From Leucobacter luti (GTDB taxonomy: Bacteria > Actinomycetota > Actinomycetes > Actinomycetales > Microbacteriaceae), in NCBI RefSeq assembly GCF_019464495.1, contig NZ_CP080492.1, forward strand, positions 3,038,001-3,102,000: a stretch of 64,000 nucleotides of DNA, given 5' to 3'. Below, in pieces: positions 8,573 to 18,804 of this stretch (its first letter is position 1; every line of letters starts with the position of its first letter). A program made the translations under genes and the position numbers. The notes beneath the pieces are model-generated. The model saw only the letters and a list, made by a program, of their open reading frames with translations, made no database searches and was not told the origin of the DNA.

Positions 8573-9820
8573 CTATTCCGCCGCGGCCGTGTGCCGCGCG
8601 GTGTTCCCGGTGAGCGCCCAGTTCACGAGCCCAGCGGCGAGCGCAATCAGCGCCGAGTAGAGCGGGAAGAGCAGTGCTTCCTGCGTGCCGATCTGATCAG
8701 CGACGATGCCGGTGACCGCCGCAGCGGCTGACTGACCCACCATGAGTCCGGACCCGAGCATCGTCATCACGGTCGCGGAGCGCCCAGCGGGGCTGCGATG
8801 CGCACCAAAACTGTACAGCGTTACGAGCAGAGGCCCAACGCCGATTCCCATCACCGCGAGGCTCAGGAGCATGCCGGGGATGTCGTGTGCAGTCTGCAGC
8901 AGCACCGTGCCGGCGAGGATGAGAATCGCGAACAGTGGCCAGCGGTAGCGCAGCGTGAACCGTGCGGGGAGGAACGCGACCGCGATCGCGAAGATCGCCG
9001 AGCCAACGCCCATCACTCCGTAGTAGAGACCGGCCTGCTCCGCGGCACCGCGATCTTGCATGAACGAGGTCAACGAGGTGAGCATCGAACCGAAGAACGC
9101 GCCGACGGCGAAGATGCCCAGCACGGTAACGAGCAGTGTCGGCCGCCACAGTTCAGACGCCGGGGCCAGCGTTGCGGCGCGCTCCGCAGCGCTCTGCGGG
9201 GGAGCACTGGTGTGGTGCAGCGCAAATGCCGTCACAAAGATCAGGGTCAGGATCGCGGCACCCACCATCGGGGCCCACGCACCCAGTGTCGTCGCGAGAA
9301 GCCCGACGGCGACGGGCCCGAACACGAAGATGACCTCGTCAGCAGCCGATTCATATGCGAGGAAGGAGGACAGTGCGCGCGGGCGTTTCTGGGCCGGCAG
9401 ATCCTGCTTGATGATCGTGACGAGGCGCGAGCGCGACATCGGCGAGACCTGCGGCGCCGTGGCACCCGCGAGCAACGAGCCGAGGAACACAGTCCAGACG
9501 GGCAGATCACTAAACGCGACCCATGCGAGCGCCCCGAGCACCACACTGTTGAGTGCGCCGGTGATGAGCAGAGTGGGACGCTGCCCAAAACGGTCGGCGG
9601 CCGCACCGATGAGCGGGCCGCAGAACGCCACCCCGAGCCCCACCATGGCGGAGTTCAGCCCGCCGAGCTCGATGGAGCCGCGCGCCGCGACGACAAGCGT
9701 CAGCACGCCGATCACCATCATGGCGTACGGCAAGCGCGAGACGAGCGCAATCGGGAAATACGCCGTACCGGTGCGAGAAATGACCGTCGGAGCGGCGGGA
9801 GCGGGATCTGGATTCTGCAT
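8573..9820 (-). CDS. MFS transporter
   Basis: A 415-residue major facilitator with about twelve hydrophobic helices. It carries an MFS motif-A-like loop (GPLIGAAADRFGQRP) between helices 2 and 3 and a central RSRLV-type loop. The general character is that of a drug or metabolite exporter; the substrate cannot be told. It is a single gene between sufS and a DsbA-like gene. A TAGACT hexamer lies nine bases upstream of the ATG, so its leader is short. Confidence 0.85.
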   Translation of the reverse strand: MQNPDPAPAAPTVISRTGTAYFPIALVSRLPYAMMVIGVLTLVVAARGSIELGGLNSAMVGLGVAFCGPLIGAAADRFGQRPTLLITGALNSVVLGALAWVAFSDLPVWTVFLGSLLAGATAPQVSPMSRSRLVTIIKQDLPAQKRPRALSSFLAYESAADEVIFVFGPVAVGLLATTLGAWAPMVGAAILTLIFVTAFALHHTSAPPQSAAERAATLAPASELWRPTLLVTVLGIFAVGAFFGSMLTSLTSFMQDRGAAEQAGLYYGVMGVGSAIFAIAVAFLPARFTLRYRWPLFAILILAGTVLLQTAHDIPGMLLSLAVMGIGVGPLLVTLYSFGAHRSPAGRSATVMTMLGSGLMVGQSAAAAVTGIVADQIGTQEALLFPLYSALIALAAGLVNWALTGNTARHTAAAE

Positions 9821-9860
9821 AGCCGACCGAGTCTACCAGGAGGCGTTCCAGCGCCCCGAG

Positions 9861-10937
9861 CTATTTCAGAGCGAGGCCCTGCTCCACAAGAAATGCGCCG
9901 AAGGCTTCAGTATCGGCAGGATCCCCTGGATAGGGCACACCGTCGACCACAACGAATGGCGTGCCCGTCACTCCGAGACTGGGATCCACAGCCCCCGGTA
10001 CCGGGTTCGCGAAGACCCACTCGGAGAGTGCTTGTGCGAATGGCACGAAGCGTTCCTCAGTGATGCACGTGCGCGCTTCAGCATGCAGCGGCCCGACCGC
10101 GTCCTCGATCGCGGAGATGATTGCGTCGTTGTCGAGCCCCGGTCCGCCCTCTGCTGGCTGCACGTCTTCGCTCATGAGCGCAGCATTCGCGTCCCATGCG
10201 ACCTCGGGCTGCGCCTCTGCGAGGCACGCGAGAGTGCCCGCCGCGCGTGAGGAGTAGTAGCTGCCCTCAGACACGCGATCGAGGAATGTGAGGGGATGCA
10301 ACTCAATCGCGGCAGCGTCCTGTTCCAGCACCGCGTCGAGCGTCGCAGCATTCGCCTGCTCGAACTTTGCGCAATACGGGCAGCGATAATCCACATAGAC
10401 CCGGATGAGAGCGGGGGAATCAAGGTCCGACGCCGTGAGGGGCGCCGGCGTTGCGTTGTCCGCGGGGGCATCTGAGCGGCGAACGTCCTGGTCTTTCCCG
10501 GAGAACACGATGCCGCCCGTTGACATATTCTGCGGCCAGACCACGGCCGTGGATTCAGGGTCCACCGGGCCGGGAGACTCTGTGACCGAGCCCTCAGCGC
10601 GCCGGTCATCCTGCACGGCGTCCGCGAACAGCGAGCCGATGCTGAGCATGCCAATGACCAGCGCAACCACGATGGCGAGCGCGCCGGCAGCGAGCCCCAC
10701 GACCGAGTACAGCACGGGCTGTCGCAGCACGAGCGCGATCACGCCGCAGATAACGGCGGCGATTCCGATCACCGAGCCGAGCACCGCGAAGCTGCCCGAC
10801 ATCAGCGGAGTGACCGCGACCGTCAGCAGCGCGGCGAGACCGAGCGCCATTGCACTGATCGCGAGCGCTCGGCTCGGGCGACGCGCGGGAGCCGCATATG
10901 GATGGGGCGGCGGGGCAGGCAGCTGAGTGTCGCTCAT
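9861..10937 (-). CDS. Membrane-anchored DsbA family thioredoxin-fold protein
   Basis: A 358-residue protein with a Pro-rich cytoplasmic N-terminus, several hydrophobic segments (about residues 20-100, DUF4190-like) and an extracytoplasmic DsbA/DSBA-like thioredoxin fold whose active site is YRCPYCAKF. A conserved cis-Pro loop follows (GVTGTPFVVVDG). It is likely a disulfide oxidoreductase acting on secreted proteins. The ATG at 10937 is chosen because CAGAAT ends seven bases before it; ATG 10946 is possible. Longer starts would run into the divergent rsmI gene and are rejected. Confidence 0.85.
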   Translation of the reverse strand: MSDTQLPAPPPHPYAAPARRPSRALAISAMALGLAALLTVAVTPLMSGSFAVLGSVIGIAAVICGVIALVLRQPVLYSVVGLAAGALAIVVALVIGMLSIGSLFADAVQDDRRAEGSVTESPGPVDPESTAVVWPQNMSTGGIVFSGKDQDVRRSDAPADNATPAPLTASDLDSPALIRVYVDYRCPYCAKFEQANAATLDAVLEQDAAAIELHPLTFLDRVSEGSYYSSRAAGTLACLAEAQPEVAWDANAALMSEDVQPAEGGPGLDNDAIISAIEDAVGPLHAEARTCITEERFVPFAQALSEWVFANPVPGAVDPSLGVTGTPFVVVDGVPYPGDPADTEAFGAFLVEQGLALK

Positions 10938-11003
10938 GCCCTCCATTCTGACAGGCAGTGAGCCCCGGATCCTGAGCCGCTGGCTGACGCGTAGCATTGA
11001 GGC

Positions 11004-11855
11004 ATGATCCTCCTCGCAGCAACGCCCATCGGAAACCTGGGGGACGTCTCGGTGCGGCTCCGCGAAACATTTGAACGAGCCACCGTGATTGCCGCCGAGG
11101 ACACCCGTCACACGGCTCAGCTGCTCCGGCTGCTCGAGATCGAGAACCGGCCGGAGCTGGTCGCGCTGCACGATCACAATGAGCACGATCGCGCTGCTGC
11201 GCTTGTAGACCGCGCGAGCAGCGAAGACGTGGTGCTTGTGAGCGACGCCGGCATGCCCACGGTCTCCGACCCCGGTTTCCGAGTCGTGCAATTGGCCGCT
11301 GAGCGCGGCGTTCTCGTGAGCGCGATTCCCGGACCGAGCGCCGTCATCACCGCGCTCGCAGTTGCAGGGCTCCCCACCGACCGCTTCGCGTTTGAAGGAT
11401 TCCTGCCGCGCAAATCAGGTGAACGCCTGAAGACACTGCGCACGCTGGCCTCCGAGCGCCGCACGCTCGTGTTCTTTGAAGCCCCCACCCGTCTCGCAGC
11501 CACGCTCGCGGATCTCGCGACCGCGTTCGGTGCTGAACGCAGCGCTGCGGTCTGCCGCGAGCTCACCAAACTGCATGAGGAGGTGCGACGCGGCGCACTC
11601 TCCGAACTCGCGGAGTGGGCGGCGGAGGGCGTGCGCGGCGAGATCGTCGTCGTCGTCGGTGGGGCCCCGGCGACTGAGGTGTCGCCCGAGAACGCACTGC
11701 GCGAAGTACAACAGCTCGTCGCAGCCGGCGAGCGTTTGAAAGACGCGAGTCGAGCGGTCGCGGAGGCAACCGGACTGTCCTCTCGCGAGTTGTACGCCGC
11801 CGTGCTCGCTGCTCGGAGCCACACAACCGCAGCGGGAAGTGACACCGCCGGGTGA
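11004..11855 (+). CDS. rsmI: RsmI, 16S rRNA (cytidine1402-2'-O)-methyltransferase
   Basis: A 283-residue SAM-dependent methyltransferase that 2'-O-methylates C1402 of 16S rRNA in the decoding site. It shows the family N-terminus (LAATPIGNLGDVSVR), AEDTRHT, LVSDAGMPTVSDPG (SAM site), IPGPSAVITAL and FEGFLPRKSGER. The ATG lies six bases after a TAGCAT hexamer (10992-10997), so the mRNA is probably leaderless. It is divergent from the DsbA-like gene. Confidence 0.95.
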   Translation: MILLAATPIGNLGDVSVRLRETFERATVIAAEDTRHTAQLLRLLEIENRPELVALHDHNEHDRAAALVDRASSEDVVLVSDAGMPTVSDPGFRVVQLAAERGVLVSAIPGPSAVITALAVAGLPTDRFAFEGFLPRKSGERLKTLRTLASERRTLVFFEAPTRLAATLADLATAFGAERSAAVCRELTKLHEEVRRGALSELAEWAAEGVRGEIVVVVGGAPATEVSPENALREVQQLVAAGERLKDASRAVAEATGLSSRELYAAVLAARSHTTAAGSDTAG

Positions 11856-11878
11856 GCCAGCAGCGCCGCGGTAATCGG

Positions 11879-11938
11879 TTCCGCTGTTTCTTGTATTTCG
11901 CGTCACTCCCAGCAAGTGGGCAGCGGAATGCGAAATAC
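11879..11938. other. Two interleaved inverted repeats upstream of the FKBP gene
   Basis: Arm A TTCCGCTG (11879-11886), arm B GTATTTCGC (11893-11901), then A' CAGCGGAA (11921-11928) and B' GCGAAATAC (11930-11938). Both pairs are perfect (8 and 9 bases). The order A-B-A'-B' means that RNA could form either hairpin or, if the loops allow, a pseudoknot. A small CCCA/TGGG hairpin sits between B and A'. It lies between rsmI and the FKBP lipoprotein gene and may be a terminator/antiterminator or a mutually exclusive switch. Confidence 0.4.
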
Positions 11939-11994
11939 TCGGACGAGATCCAATGGCCGCTCGGCCCCATGTCGCGTGTAAGGACCCAGACTTC

Positions 11995-13041
11995 GTGAAA
12001 CTCTCCCGTGCCCTGCTCCCAGCTGCCCTCGCCGGCGCGCTCATTCTGACCGGCTGCTCCGCAGGTGGCTCACCGACCAAGGACGATGCGGGCGCAGAGT
12101 GTCTCGCACCGGGTTCCGCGAGCAAGAGCATCAAGGTGTCCGGCGAAACCGGTGCTGATCTGAAGCTCACGACGAAGGCTCCGATCAAGCTCAAGGATTC
12201 GATCGAGCGCTCGGTACTCACCGAGGGTGAGGGCAAAGTGGTCAAGGACGGCGAAACCATCGCCGTCAGTATGACGACGTTCAATGGCGACACCGGCAAG
12301 GAAATGGATCAGCTCCCCGAGAGCCCTGTTCCGTTTGCGGAGGATCAGCTCGTTCCATGGGCCTATGAGGGCATCCGCTGCGCGCTTCCCGGCGAGCAGG
12401 TGGCGCTTGTGGCCCCCTACGCCGACATGTTCGGCGACACGGATCCCGCGGAAACGCCGTACGAGGATCTCACCGCCAAGACTCCGATCGTGATCGTGAT
12501 GTCCTTCGGTGAAGTCACTGAGGCCTCCGCCGATGACGGCGCCACCGACGAGGGTGCAGCGGGCGAGCCAGGAACACTCGGAGCGGACAAGCTTTTGAAG
12601 AAGGCCGAGGGCAAAGCAGTGGCCGCGCCTGACGGGTTCCCCACTGTCAAACTCGCCAAGGACGGCGAACCGACGATCACGATTCCCGAGGGCGTCGAAG
12701 CTCCGTCAAAGCTTGAAATCGCAACAGTGATTGAGGGTGACGGCGAAACTGTCAAGCCGGGCGACCGCGTCTATGTCAACTACCGCGGCGTCATCTGGCG
12801 TACGGGTGAAGAGTTCGACTCCAGCTGGAGCCGTGGTGAGCCCGCCAACTTCGTCACCTCGCAGGTCATCCCCGGTTTCCAGAAGGCACTGGAAGGCCAG
12901 AAGGTCGGTTCACAGATCATCTCGGTCGTGCCCGCAGAAGATGGCGGCTACGGTGCGGAGACGCTGAAGGGCCAGGGCCACGAGCCCGACGACGTGATGG
13001 TGTTCGTGCTCGACATTCTCGGCACGGTCCACGCCGAGTAA
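11995..13041 (+). CDS. FKBP-type peptidyl-prolyl cis-trans isomerase lipoprotein
   Basis: A 348-residue secreted lipoprotein. The signal peptide ends in lipobox LTGC, so Cys near residue 20 is acylated and the protein is anchored outside the membrane. It contains two FKBP-like regions: a degenerate one (about residues 55-165) and a better conserved C-terminal one ([42 protein letters not shown]). It probably helps fold exported proteins. GTG 11995 is preferred because AAGGA lies ten bases upstream and the charged MKLSR signal-peptide start follows; a start at 11953 would add an untypical prefix. A strong terminator follows. Confidence 0.9.
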   Translation: MKLSRALLPAALAGALILTGCSAGGSPTKDDAGAECLAPGSASKSIKVSGETGADLKLTTKAPIKLKDSIERSVLTEGEGKVVKDGETIAVSMTTFNGDTGKEMDQLPESPVPFAEDQLVPWAYEGIRCALPGEQVALVAPYADMFGDTDPAETPYEDLTAKTPIVIVMSFGEVTEASADDGATDEGAAGEPGTLGADKLLKKAEGKAVAAPDGFPTVKLAKDGEPTITIPEGVEAPSKLEIATVIEGDGETVKPGDRVYVNYRGVIWRTGEEFDSSWSRGEPANFVTSQVIPGFQKALEGQKVGSQIISVVPAEDGGYGAETLKGQGHEPDDVMVFVLDILGTVHAE

Positions 13042-13057
13042 CCTCAGCGCACGCTGC

Positions 13058-13097
13058 GAACGCACCGCCGCTCCGACTTCGGGGCGGCGGTGCGTTC
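13058..13097 (+). terminator. Strong hairpin terminator after the FKBP gene
   Basis: Perfect 14-base arms GAACGCACCGCCGC (13058-13071) and GCGGCGGTGCGTTC (13084-13097), with further possible pairs in the loop, followed by TGTTGT. It separates the FKBP gene from dxr. Confidence 0.8.
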
Positions 13098-13120
13098 TGT
13101 TGTCCGGCACAATGGTCACC

Positions 13121-14212
13121 ATGAAGCGCATCGTGATTCTCGGATCCACTGGCTCAATCGGGGAACAGGCCCTCGATGTCGTGCGGAAACACCCCTCGAA
13201 GTTTCAAGTGGTTGGCCTCGTCGCTGGATCGAATGCTGCCCAGGTGGCGCAGCAGGCTGAGGAGTTCAACGTCGAGCACACGGCGCTGGGGGCTGAGGAC
13301 GCTGTGCGGCTGATCCGCGAGGTGCCAGCCGACGTCGTGCTGAACGGCATCACCGGCTCGGTCGGACTCGGGCCGACGATCGCAGCCCTCGAGGCTGGAC
13401 GCACGCTCGCGCTCGCGAACAAAGAATCGCTGATCGTCGGTGGCGACCTCGTGACTGGCCTCGCCGCTCCCGGCCAGATCGTGCCAGTCGACTCCGAGCA
13501 CTCCGCGATTGCGCAGGCACTCCGTTCCGGTCGGGCTGAGGAGGTGCGGCGCCTCGTGTTGACGGCCTCGGGAGGTCCGTTCCGTGGGCGCAGCAGAGAC
13601 TCGCTGCGCGACGTGACTCCGGCGGAGGCACTCGCGCACCCCACCTGGAACATGGGTCCTATGGTGTCGACGAACTCGGCGACCCTCATGAACAAGGGCC
13701 TCGAAGTGATTGAGGCACACCTGTTGTTCCGCGTGGGCTACAGCGATATCGACGTCGTGGTGCACCCGCAGTCCATCGTTCACTCGATGGTGGAATTCAT
13801 CGATGGTTCGACGATTGCTCAGGCCTCGCCGCCGGACATGCGCCTCCCGATCGCGCTGGGGCTCACCTGGCCGGACCGCCTCCCCAACATCGGAGTGCCC
13901 CTCGACTGGCGCACCGCGAGCACGTGGGACTTTGAACCGCTCGACCACGACGCGTTCCCCGCTGTTGAACTCGCGAAAGAGGTTGGGCGGGCCCGCCTCA
14001 CCTACCCGGCCGTGTACAACGCCGCCAACGAAGAAGCGGTCACCGCGTTTCACGCTGGACGGATCGGCTTCTTAGACATTGTCGACACGGTGCGGGATGT
14101 ACTCGAAGCGCACGCTGCGCCGGATCAGCTCACGCTGCCCGCGCTGGCCGACGCAGAACGCTGGGCGCGCGAGTATGCCGAGCGAGTGATTTCGGGGCGG
14201 GAACGGGTGTAA
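13121..14212 (+). CDS. dxr: Dxr, 1-deoxy-D-xylulose 5-phosphate reductoisomerase
   Basis: A 363-residue enzyme for the second step of the MEP isoprenoid pathway, NADPH-dependent conversion of DXP to MEP. It has the N-terminal [14 protein letters not shown] nucleotide motif, [12 protein letters not shown], metal/substrate residues in [15 protein letters not shown], and [17 protein letters not shown] 13121 gives the canonical [11 protein letters not shown] start; ATG 13112 would add three residues. A short hairpin (GAACGGGT / ACCCGTTC, 14201-14219) spans its stop codon. It is followed by rseP and ispG, the usual actinobacterial order. Confidence 0.95.
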   Translation: MKRIVILGSTGSIGEQALDVVRKHPSKFQVVGLVAGSNAAQVAQQAEEFNVEHTALGAEDAVRLIREVPADVVLNGITGSVGLGPTIAALEAGRTLALANKESLIVGGDLVTGLAAPGQIVPVDSEHSAIAQALRSGRAEEVRRLVLTASGGPFRGRSRDSLRDVTPAEALAHPTWNMGPMVSTNSATLMNKGLEVIEAHLLFRVGYSDIDVVVHPQSIVHSMVEFIDGSTIAQASPPDMRLPIALGLTWPDRLPNIGVPLDWRTASTWDFEPLDHDAFPAVELAKEVGRARLTYPAVYNAANEEAVTAFHAGRIGFLDIVDTVRDVLEAHAAPDQLTLPALADAERWAREYAERVISGRERV

Positions 14213-14302
14213 CCCGTTCGCTGACGCAGCGTCTCGGTGCTTCACGGCCGATCCTCGGCGCGCGCACAGGGGAGCGCGAGCCCCACCGACTAGCCTGAGT
14301 CC

Positions 14303-15757
14303 GTGATTGACGTACTGCTCTACGTGCTGGGGATTCTGATCATCGTGATTGGGCTCGCCGTATCTATTGGCCTGCACGAAATCGGACACTTGATTCCCGC
14401 GAAGTTGTTCGGTGTCAAAGTAACGCAGTACATGGTCGGATTCGGAAAGACGATTTGGTCGCGCACCAAGGGCGAGACCGAGTACGGCGTCAAGATGCTC
14501 CCGCTCGGTGGCTATATCGCGATGACGGGAATGTACCCACCGCAGAAGCCAGGAGAAGCGCCGCGTGCCTCGACTACCGGCTTCCTCAACTCCGCGGTCG
14601 AAGAGGGGCCGCTGCGCTCGCGGCCGACGCACTACGAGAGCGACGCGCACACCGTGGAGGGGCCTGCGAGTGAGGCACCGGTCAGCGAAGATGAGCCTCG
14701 GCGCGGAATCGCTGGCCTCGTTGACGATGCGAGGCTCGCGAGCGCCGACACGATCACGGTAGGCGAAGAGCACCGCACCTTCTACCGCCTGCCAGCCTGG
14801 AAACGCATCATCATCATGCTCGGCGGGCCGGCCATGAACCTCGTGCTGGCATTCGTATTCTTCGCGATCGTGCTCGTCGGGTTCGGAATGCCGCAATCGA
14901 GCACCACACTGGGTCAGGTCAGTGAGTGCTTGCAACCGGCAGGAAGCACGAAGACCACGTGTGAGGCGGGTGATCCCGCCGCCCCGGCCGCCGCAGCAGG
15001 ATTGCTGCCGGGTGACACCGTTGTCTCGGTGAACAGCACTCCCATTGCAGACTGGGAACAGTTCCGGGAGCTGGTGAGTGCGAGCCCTGGCACCACACTC
15101 CAAGTGGGTATTGTTCGGGACGGCTCCGAGCAGGTGCGCTCGTTGACCCCTGTCGCGAACGAGCGGGCTGTCGTCGACGCACAGGGGACTGTGGTCACCG
15201 ATGCTTCGGGGAGAACGGTGACAGAACGAGTGGGGATGGTCGGAGCGACCCCCGCCTCGGAGATGGTGCCCCAACCCATCACCGCCGTTCCCGCGTACGT
15301 CGGCGAAAACGTAGAGCGCGTTGCCGGGGTCATCATCCGGCTCCCGCAGCGAATGGTCGATACCTGGAACGCTGCATTCGGTGCTGAGGAGCGCGATCCG
15401 AACGGCCCCATGAGCGTGGTCGGTGTGGGCCGCCTTGCGGGCGAGATCGTGAGTCTCGATGAGGCCCCAGTCGCCGCGCGGGCGCAGACCGTGATTGGCC
15501 TGCTCGGCTCGCTCAACGTTGCCCTGTTCGTGTTTAACCTGCTCCCGCTGATGCCGCTTGATGGCGGTCACGTGCTGGGGGCGCTGTACGAGTCGGTGAA
15601 GCGAGGGATCGCGAAGCTCCGCGGCAAGCCCGATCCCGGTCCGATCGACACGGCGAAGATGGTGCCGATTACTTTCGCTGTAGTCGTAGTGCTCGGGGCG
15701 ATGACGGTGTTGCTCGTCTACGCAGACCTGGTGAAACCGGTCACGTTCTTCGGCTAG
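14303..15757 (+). CDS. rseP: RseP/Rip1-type site-2 intramembrane metalloprotease
   Basis: A 484-residue membrane zinc protease that cleaves anti-sigma factors or other single-pass proteins within the membrane. It has the zinc motif HEIGH (residues 25-29) in the first helix, a PDZ domain (about residues 225-300, LLPGDTVVSVNSTPI), and the second zinc-site motif LLPLMPLDGGH near residue 410. A long charged insert (about residues 85-160) precedes the second helix. GTG 14303 lies six bases after TAGCCT (14291-14296), so it is probably leaderless. It sits between dxr and ispG. Confidence 0.93.
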   Translation: MIDVLLYVLGILIIVIGLAVSIGLHEIGHLIPAKLFGVKVTQYMVGFGKTIWSRTKGETEYGVKMLPLGGYIAMTGMYPPQKPGEAPRASTTGFLNSAVEEGPLRSRPTHYESDAHTVEGPASEAPVSEDEPRRGIAGLVDDARLASADTITVGEEHRTFYRLPAWKRIIIMLGGPAMNLVLAFVFFAIVLVGFGMPQSSTTLGQVSECLQPAGSTKTTCEAGDPAAPAAAAGLLPGDTVVSVNSTPIADWEQFRELVSASPGTTLQVGIVRDGSEQVRSLTPVANERAVVDAQGTVVTDASGRTVTERVGMVGATPASEMVPQPITAVPAYVGENVERVAGVIIRLPQRMVDTWNAAFGAEERDPNGPMSVVGVGRLAGEIVSLDEAPVAARAQTVIGLLGSLNVALFVFNLLPLMPLDGGHVLGALYESVKRGIAKLRGKPDPGPIDTAKMVPITFAVVVVLGAMTVLLVYADLVKPVTFFG

Positions 15758-15892
15758 AGGCGTTCCCAGCGACGATGCACACGCCGGCAAGGTGCGTTCT
15801 CGAGCGTTGCCAACGTGGGTTGCCGCGCCCGGGCGACGCCCGTGGCGCACGAACCGAGCATGCTCGCAGGATGCGCGAGTAGACTCTGATGC

Positions 15893-17044
15893 GTGGCAGC
15901 AGTCAATTTAGGTATGCCGAAGGTCCCTGAGATCCTCGCGCCCCGTCGTAAAACTCGCGAGATCAAAGTCGGTTCGGTAACGGTCGGCGGGAACTCGCCG
16001 GTGTCTGTGCAGTCGATGACCACGACGCCAACGACCAATATCAACGCGACCCTCCAACAGATCGCGGAGCTTACCGCGTCAGGGTGTGACATCGTGCGCG
16101 TCGCGTGTCCGAGCCGTGACGATGCGGAAGCATTGCCGATCATCGCGAAGAAGAGCCAGATCCCCGTGATCGCGGATATCCACTTCCAGCCCGCATACGT
16201 GTACGCGGCAATCGACGCTGGGTGCGCCGCCGTCCGGGTGAACCCGGGCAACATCAGGAAGTTCGATGATCAGGTTGGCGAGATCGCCAAGCGTGCGAAA
16301 GCCGCTGGTGTCTCGCTGCGCATCGGCGTGAACGCCGGCTCGCTCGATCCCCGCCTGCTTCAGAAGTACGGCAAAGCCACCCCTGAGGCGCTCGTCGAGA
16401 GCGCAGTCTGGGAGGCCTCGCTGTTCGAAGAGCATGACTTCCACGACTTTAAGATCTCTGTCAAGCACAACGACCCCATCGTCATGGTGAAGGCCTACCG
16501 GCAGCTCGCAGAGCGCGGCGACTGGCCCCTGCACCTCGGGGTGACGGAGGCCGGGCCCGCGTTCCAGGGCACGATCAAGAGCGCGACCGCTTTCGGTATC
16601 CTGCTCTCCGAAGGGATCGGCGACACGATCCGCGTCTCACTCTCGGCTCCGCCAGTCGAAGAAGTGAAGGTCGGTCTGCAGATCCTGCAGTCACTGAACC
16701 TCCGTGAGCGCAAGCTCGAGATCGTGTCGTGCCCGTCGTGCGGCCGCGCTCAGGTCGACGTCTACACGCTCGCAGAGCAGGTCACGAAGGGGCTCGAAGG
16801 CATGAGCGTGCCGCTGCGCGTCGCCGTCATGGGCTGCGTCGTGAACGGGCCAGGCGAAGCACGTGAGGCTGACCTCGGCGTCGCCTCCGGCAACGGGAAG
16901 GGACAGATCTTCGTCAAGGGCGAGGTCATCAAGACCGTACCGGAGAGCGAGATCGTCGCCACCCTGATCCAGGAAGCGAACCGTCTCGCTGCCGAGATGC
17001 CCGCTTCAGAGGGCACAGGCACTCCCGAGGTTGTGACCGCGTAG
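15893..17044 (+). CDS. ispG: IspG, 4-hydroxy-3-methylbut-2-en-1-yl diphosphate synthase
   Basis: A 383-residue [4Fe-4S] enzyme of the MEP pathway that turns MEcPP into HMBPP. It has the TIM-barrel part ([33 protein letters not shown]) and the C-terminal cluster cysteines in [12 protein letters not shown] and [15 protein letters not shown] 15893 follows TAGACT (15880-15885) by seven bases, suggesting its own leaderless promoter. As an Fe-S enzyme it would depend on SUF. Confidence 0.96.
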   Translation: MAAVNLGMPKVPEILAPRRKTREIKVGSVTVGGNSPVSVQSMTTTPTTNINATLQQIAELTASGCDIVRVACPSRDDAEALPIIAKKSQIPVIADIHFQPAYVYAAIDAGCAAVRVNPGNIRKFDDQVGEIAKRAKAAGVSLRIGVNAGSLDPRLLQKYGKATPEALVESAVWEASLFEEHDFHDFKISVKHNDPIVMVKAYRQLAERGDWPLHLGVTEAGPAFQGTIKSATAFGILLSEGIGDTIRVSLSAPPVEEVKVGLQILQSLNLRERKLEIVSCPSCGRAQVDVYTLAEQVTKGLEGMSVPLRVAVMGCVVNGPGEAREADLGVASGNGKGQIFVKGEVIKTVPESEIVATLIQEANRLAAEMPASEGTGTPEVVTA

Positions 17045-17167
17045 TCCACGAACGGGCCGCTCAGGCGATGGGTCCCAGCTGGTTCTTCTCGTTCAGCGAG
17101 GCAGCCATCCGGGGCCTATCGATGTGCGGGGGAGTCTCCGGGGCGCTCGATTGATGCGAGGACGAGC

Positions 17168-18586
17168 CTAGTCGGCCGCGAGCTCGACCTTTCCAACAGC
17201 GATATCGGCGCTCACCACGCGCACTTGGACGCGTGTGCCGGCCACGAGCCCCGCTGACTCGCACTGCGCCGTCACCGGCGGTTCGACGATCTGCACGCGA
17301 GCGCGATCTCCGCGTATCTCGATGACTACGGCTTCGAAGCGCTCCCCGATCCGATCCCGAAGCAGCGCTGCCTCGACCCGGTCGAGTGCGGCCGACCCGA
17401 GCTGTGAAGCGCGCTGCTGTGAGGCGCGCATCAACTGGGGGAGTGCTGGCAGGCTCTCGCTCGCCCACCCCGGCACCGCGTGCCCCGCACTGAGCGCTGC
17501 GCACACGACGAGCCCCCAGCGATCGACGAGGCGCCGCAGCGGTGCGGTCACGTGGGCGTACGGCGAGGCTATTGCGGCCTGCACCGTCTCTTCAGGAGGT
17601 GCACCGTTAAACACGACGTAATCAGCGCCTCGGAACAGTGACGCGGCGGCCTGCATGATGGCAGGCGTGCGCACAGCGCCGTGTTCGAGGGCGTGGAGAT
17701 ACTCGCCGTAGCTCAGCTCTGGTGCCCACGGTTCACCCAGAGCTGCGACGCGATCACGAAACTCGCGCAGCGCCTCAGGCGGGGGAGCCGGCATGGTACG
17801 CAGGATCCCAATCCCGGCACCGAGCATCATCTCTCCGGCGACGATGCCAACGAGCAGCGACAACTGTGCGTTCCACTCCTCAACGGGAAGCGGGAAGCGG
17901 CGCTCGATCCGGTAGCCCTCAGCTGTTTCCCGAATTTGTTCTTCAGGCATGTTCAGGCTTGCGCCCCCGCGCAGGCGTTCCTGCTCGGCCCGGATTCTGC
18001 CGATCTCGGGCAGCAGGGAGAGCGGTTCCTGAGCCGCGCCGGCCTCGATATCGAGCTGTGCTGCGGGGTAGTCAAGCTGAGCGCGGGATCGGACCTGGGC
18101 ACGCAGGACGTTCGCGGCGGTGACCGCACCGTCCGGATCGAGTTCGACTGTCCACACGTACGCGCTGCGATCCTCGCCAGGCAGCAGGGATGCGTGACCT
18201 TCGCTGAGCACGCGCGGATGCAGCGGGACGGTGCCGTCAGGCAAATACAGCGTCTGCCCACGATCGCGCGCGGCCGCGTCGAGGGCGCCGCCCGGGGCTA
18301 CGAACGCTGGAACATCGGCAATCGCATATCGCACGATCCAGCCGGATCGACCCCGCTCGATGTGGAACGCCTGGTCAAGGTCGCGGGACCCAACCGGATC
18401 GAGCGTGACGAACGGGATGTGCCGCAGATCACACTCAGGTGCCAACGGGGTAGCGGCTGCAGCTTCTGCGAGTGCCGCCGCGGGAAAGGACTCTGCTACG
18501 GCGAACTCGGTGCGGAGCGCAGCGAGGGCCACCGCGAGCTCTCCATGAGTGCTCTGCGGTACGAGATGTGCGCGCCGTGCAGGCAT
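17168..18586 (-). CDS. RNB (RNase II/R-type) domain ribonuclease
   Basis: A 472-residue protein with an RNB 3'-5' exoribonuclease catalytic domain. The metal-binding motif DPVGSRDLDQAF lies near residues 63-74, with YAIADVPAFVAPG and RGQTLYLPDGTVPLHPRVLS downstream and SPYAHVTAPLRRLVDRWG near residue 330. It lacks N-terminal cold-shock domains and has only a short C-terminal OB-like end, so it belongs to the compact actinobacterial RNB group. The ATG lies six bases after TAGGCT on the minus strand, giving a leaderless start. It is convergent with ispG; the 120-base gap shows nothing recognisable. Confidence 0.88.
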   Translation of the reverse strand: MPARRAHLVPQSTHGELAVALAALRTEFAVAESFPAAALAEAAAATPLAPECDLRHIPFVTLDPVGSRDLDQAFHIERGRSGWIVRYAIADVPAFVAPGGALDAAARDRGQTLYLPDGTVPLHPRVLSEGHASLLPGEDRSAYVWTVELDPDGAVTAANVLRAQVRSRAQLDYPAAQLDIEAGAAQEPLSLLPEIGRIRAEQERLRGGASLNMPEEQIRETAEGYRIERRFPLPVEEWNAQLSLLVGIVAGEMMLGAGIGILRTMPAPPPEALREFRDRVAALGEPWAPELSYGEYLHALEHGAVRTPAIMQAAASLFRGADYVVFNGAPPEETVQAAIASPYAHVTAPLRRLVDRWGLVVCAALSAGHAVPGWASESLPALPQLMRASQQRASQLGSAALDRVEAALLRDRIGERFEAVVIEIRGDRARVQIVEPPVTAQCESAGLVAGTRVQVRVVSADIAVGKVELAAD

Positions 18587-18804
18587 GGACTCAGCCTATC
18601 GCGCGCGCCGCTGAGCCGCGCCGGACGTGCGTTGGTTGGAGGGCGGTTGCCGTGCCGCTGCGCTGGGCGGTGCGCCGGGTTCAGCTCGGGGGCTGCGCCT
18701 CCTCGTCTCGGCCCTTCAGTTCTTCGCCGTCAGGCCCCGCTCGGCGAACGCCCGTGTGCGCCCCCGCACGGCCACCGCTCACGCGCGGCCCATAGACTGG
18801 AGAA

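Noticed and set aside
9861..11291. A longer, 476-residue version of the DsbA-like gene
   Set aside because: It would cover the start of rsmI on the opposite strand. The extra residues have no family character, and a -10-like hexamer points to ATG 10937.
14072..15850. A 592-codon open frame on the minus strand
   Set aside because: It is antisense to rseP and has the Arg/His-rich composition of a shadow frame; rseP has clear catalytic motifs.
15776..15883. A 35-codon frame before ispG as a leader peptide
   Set aside because: No ribosome binding site, Arg-rich random-looking sequence, and its stop lies in the probable ispG -10 element.
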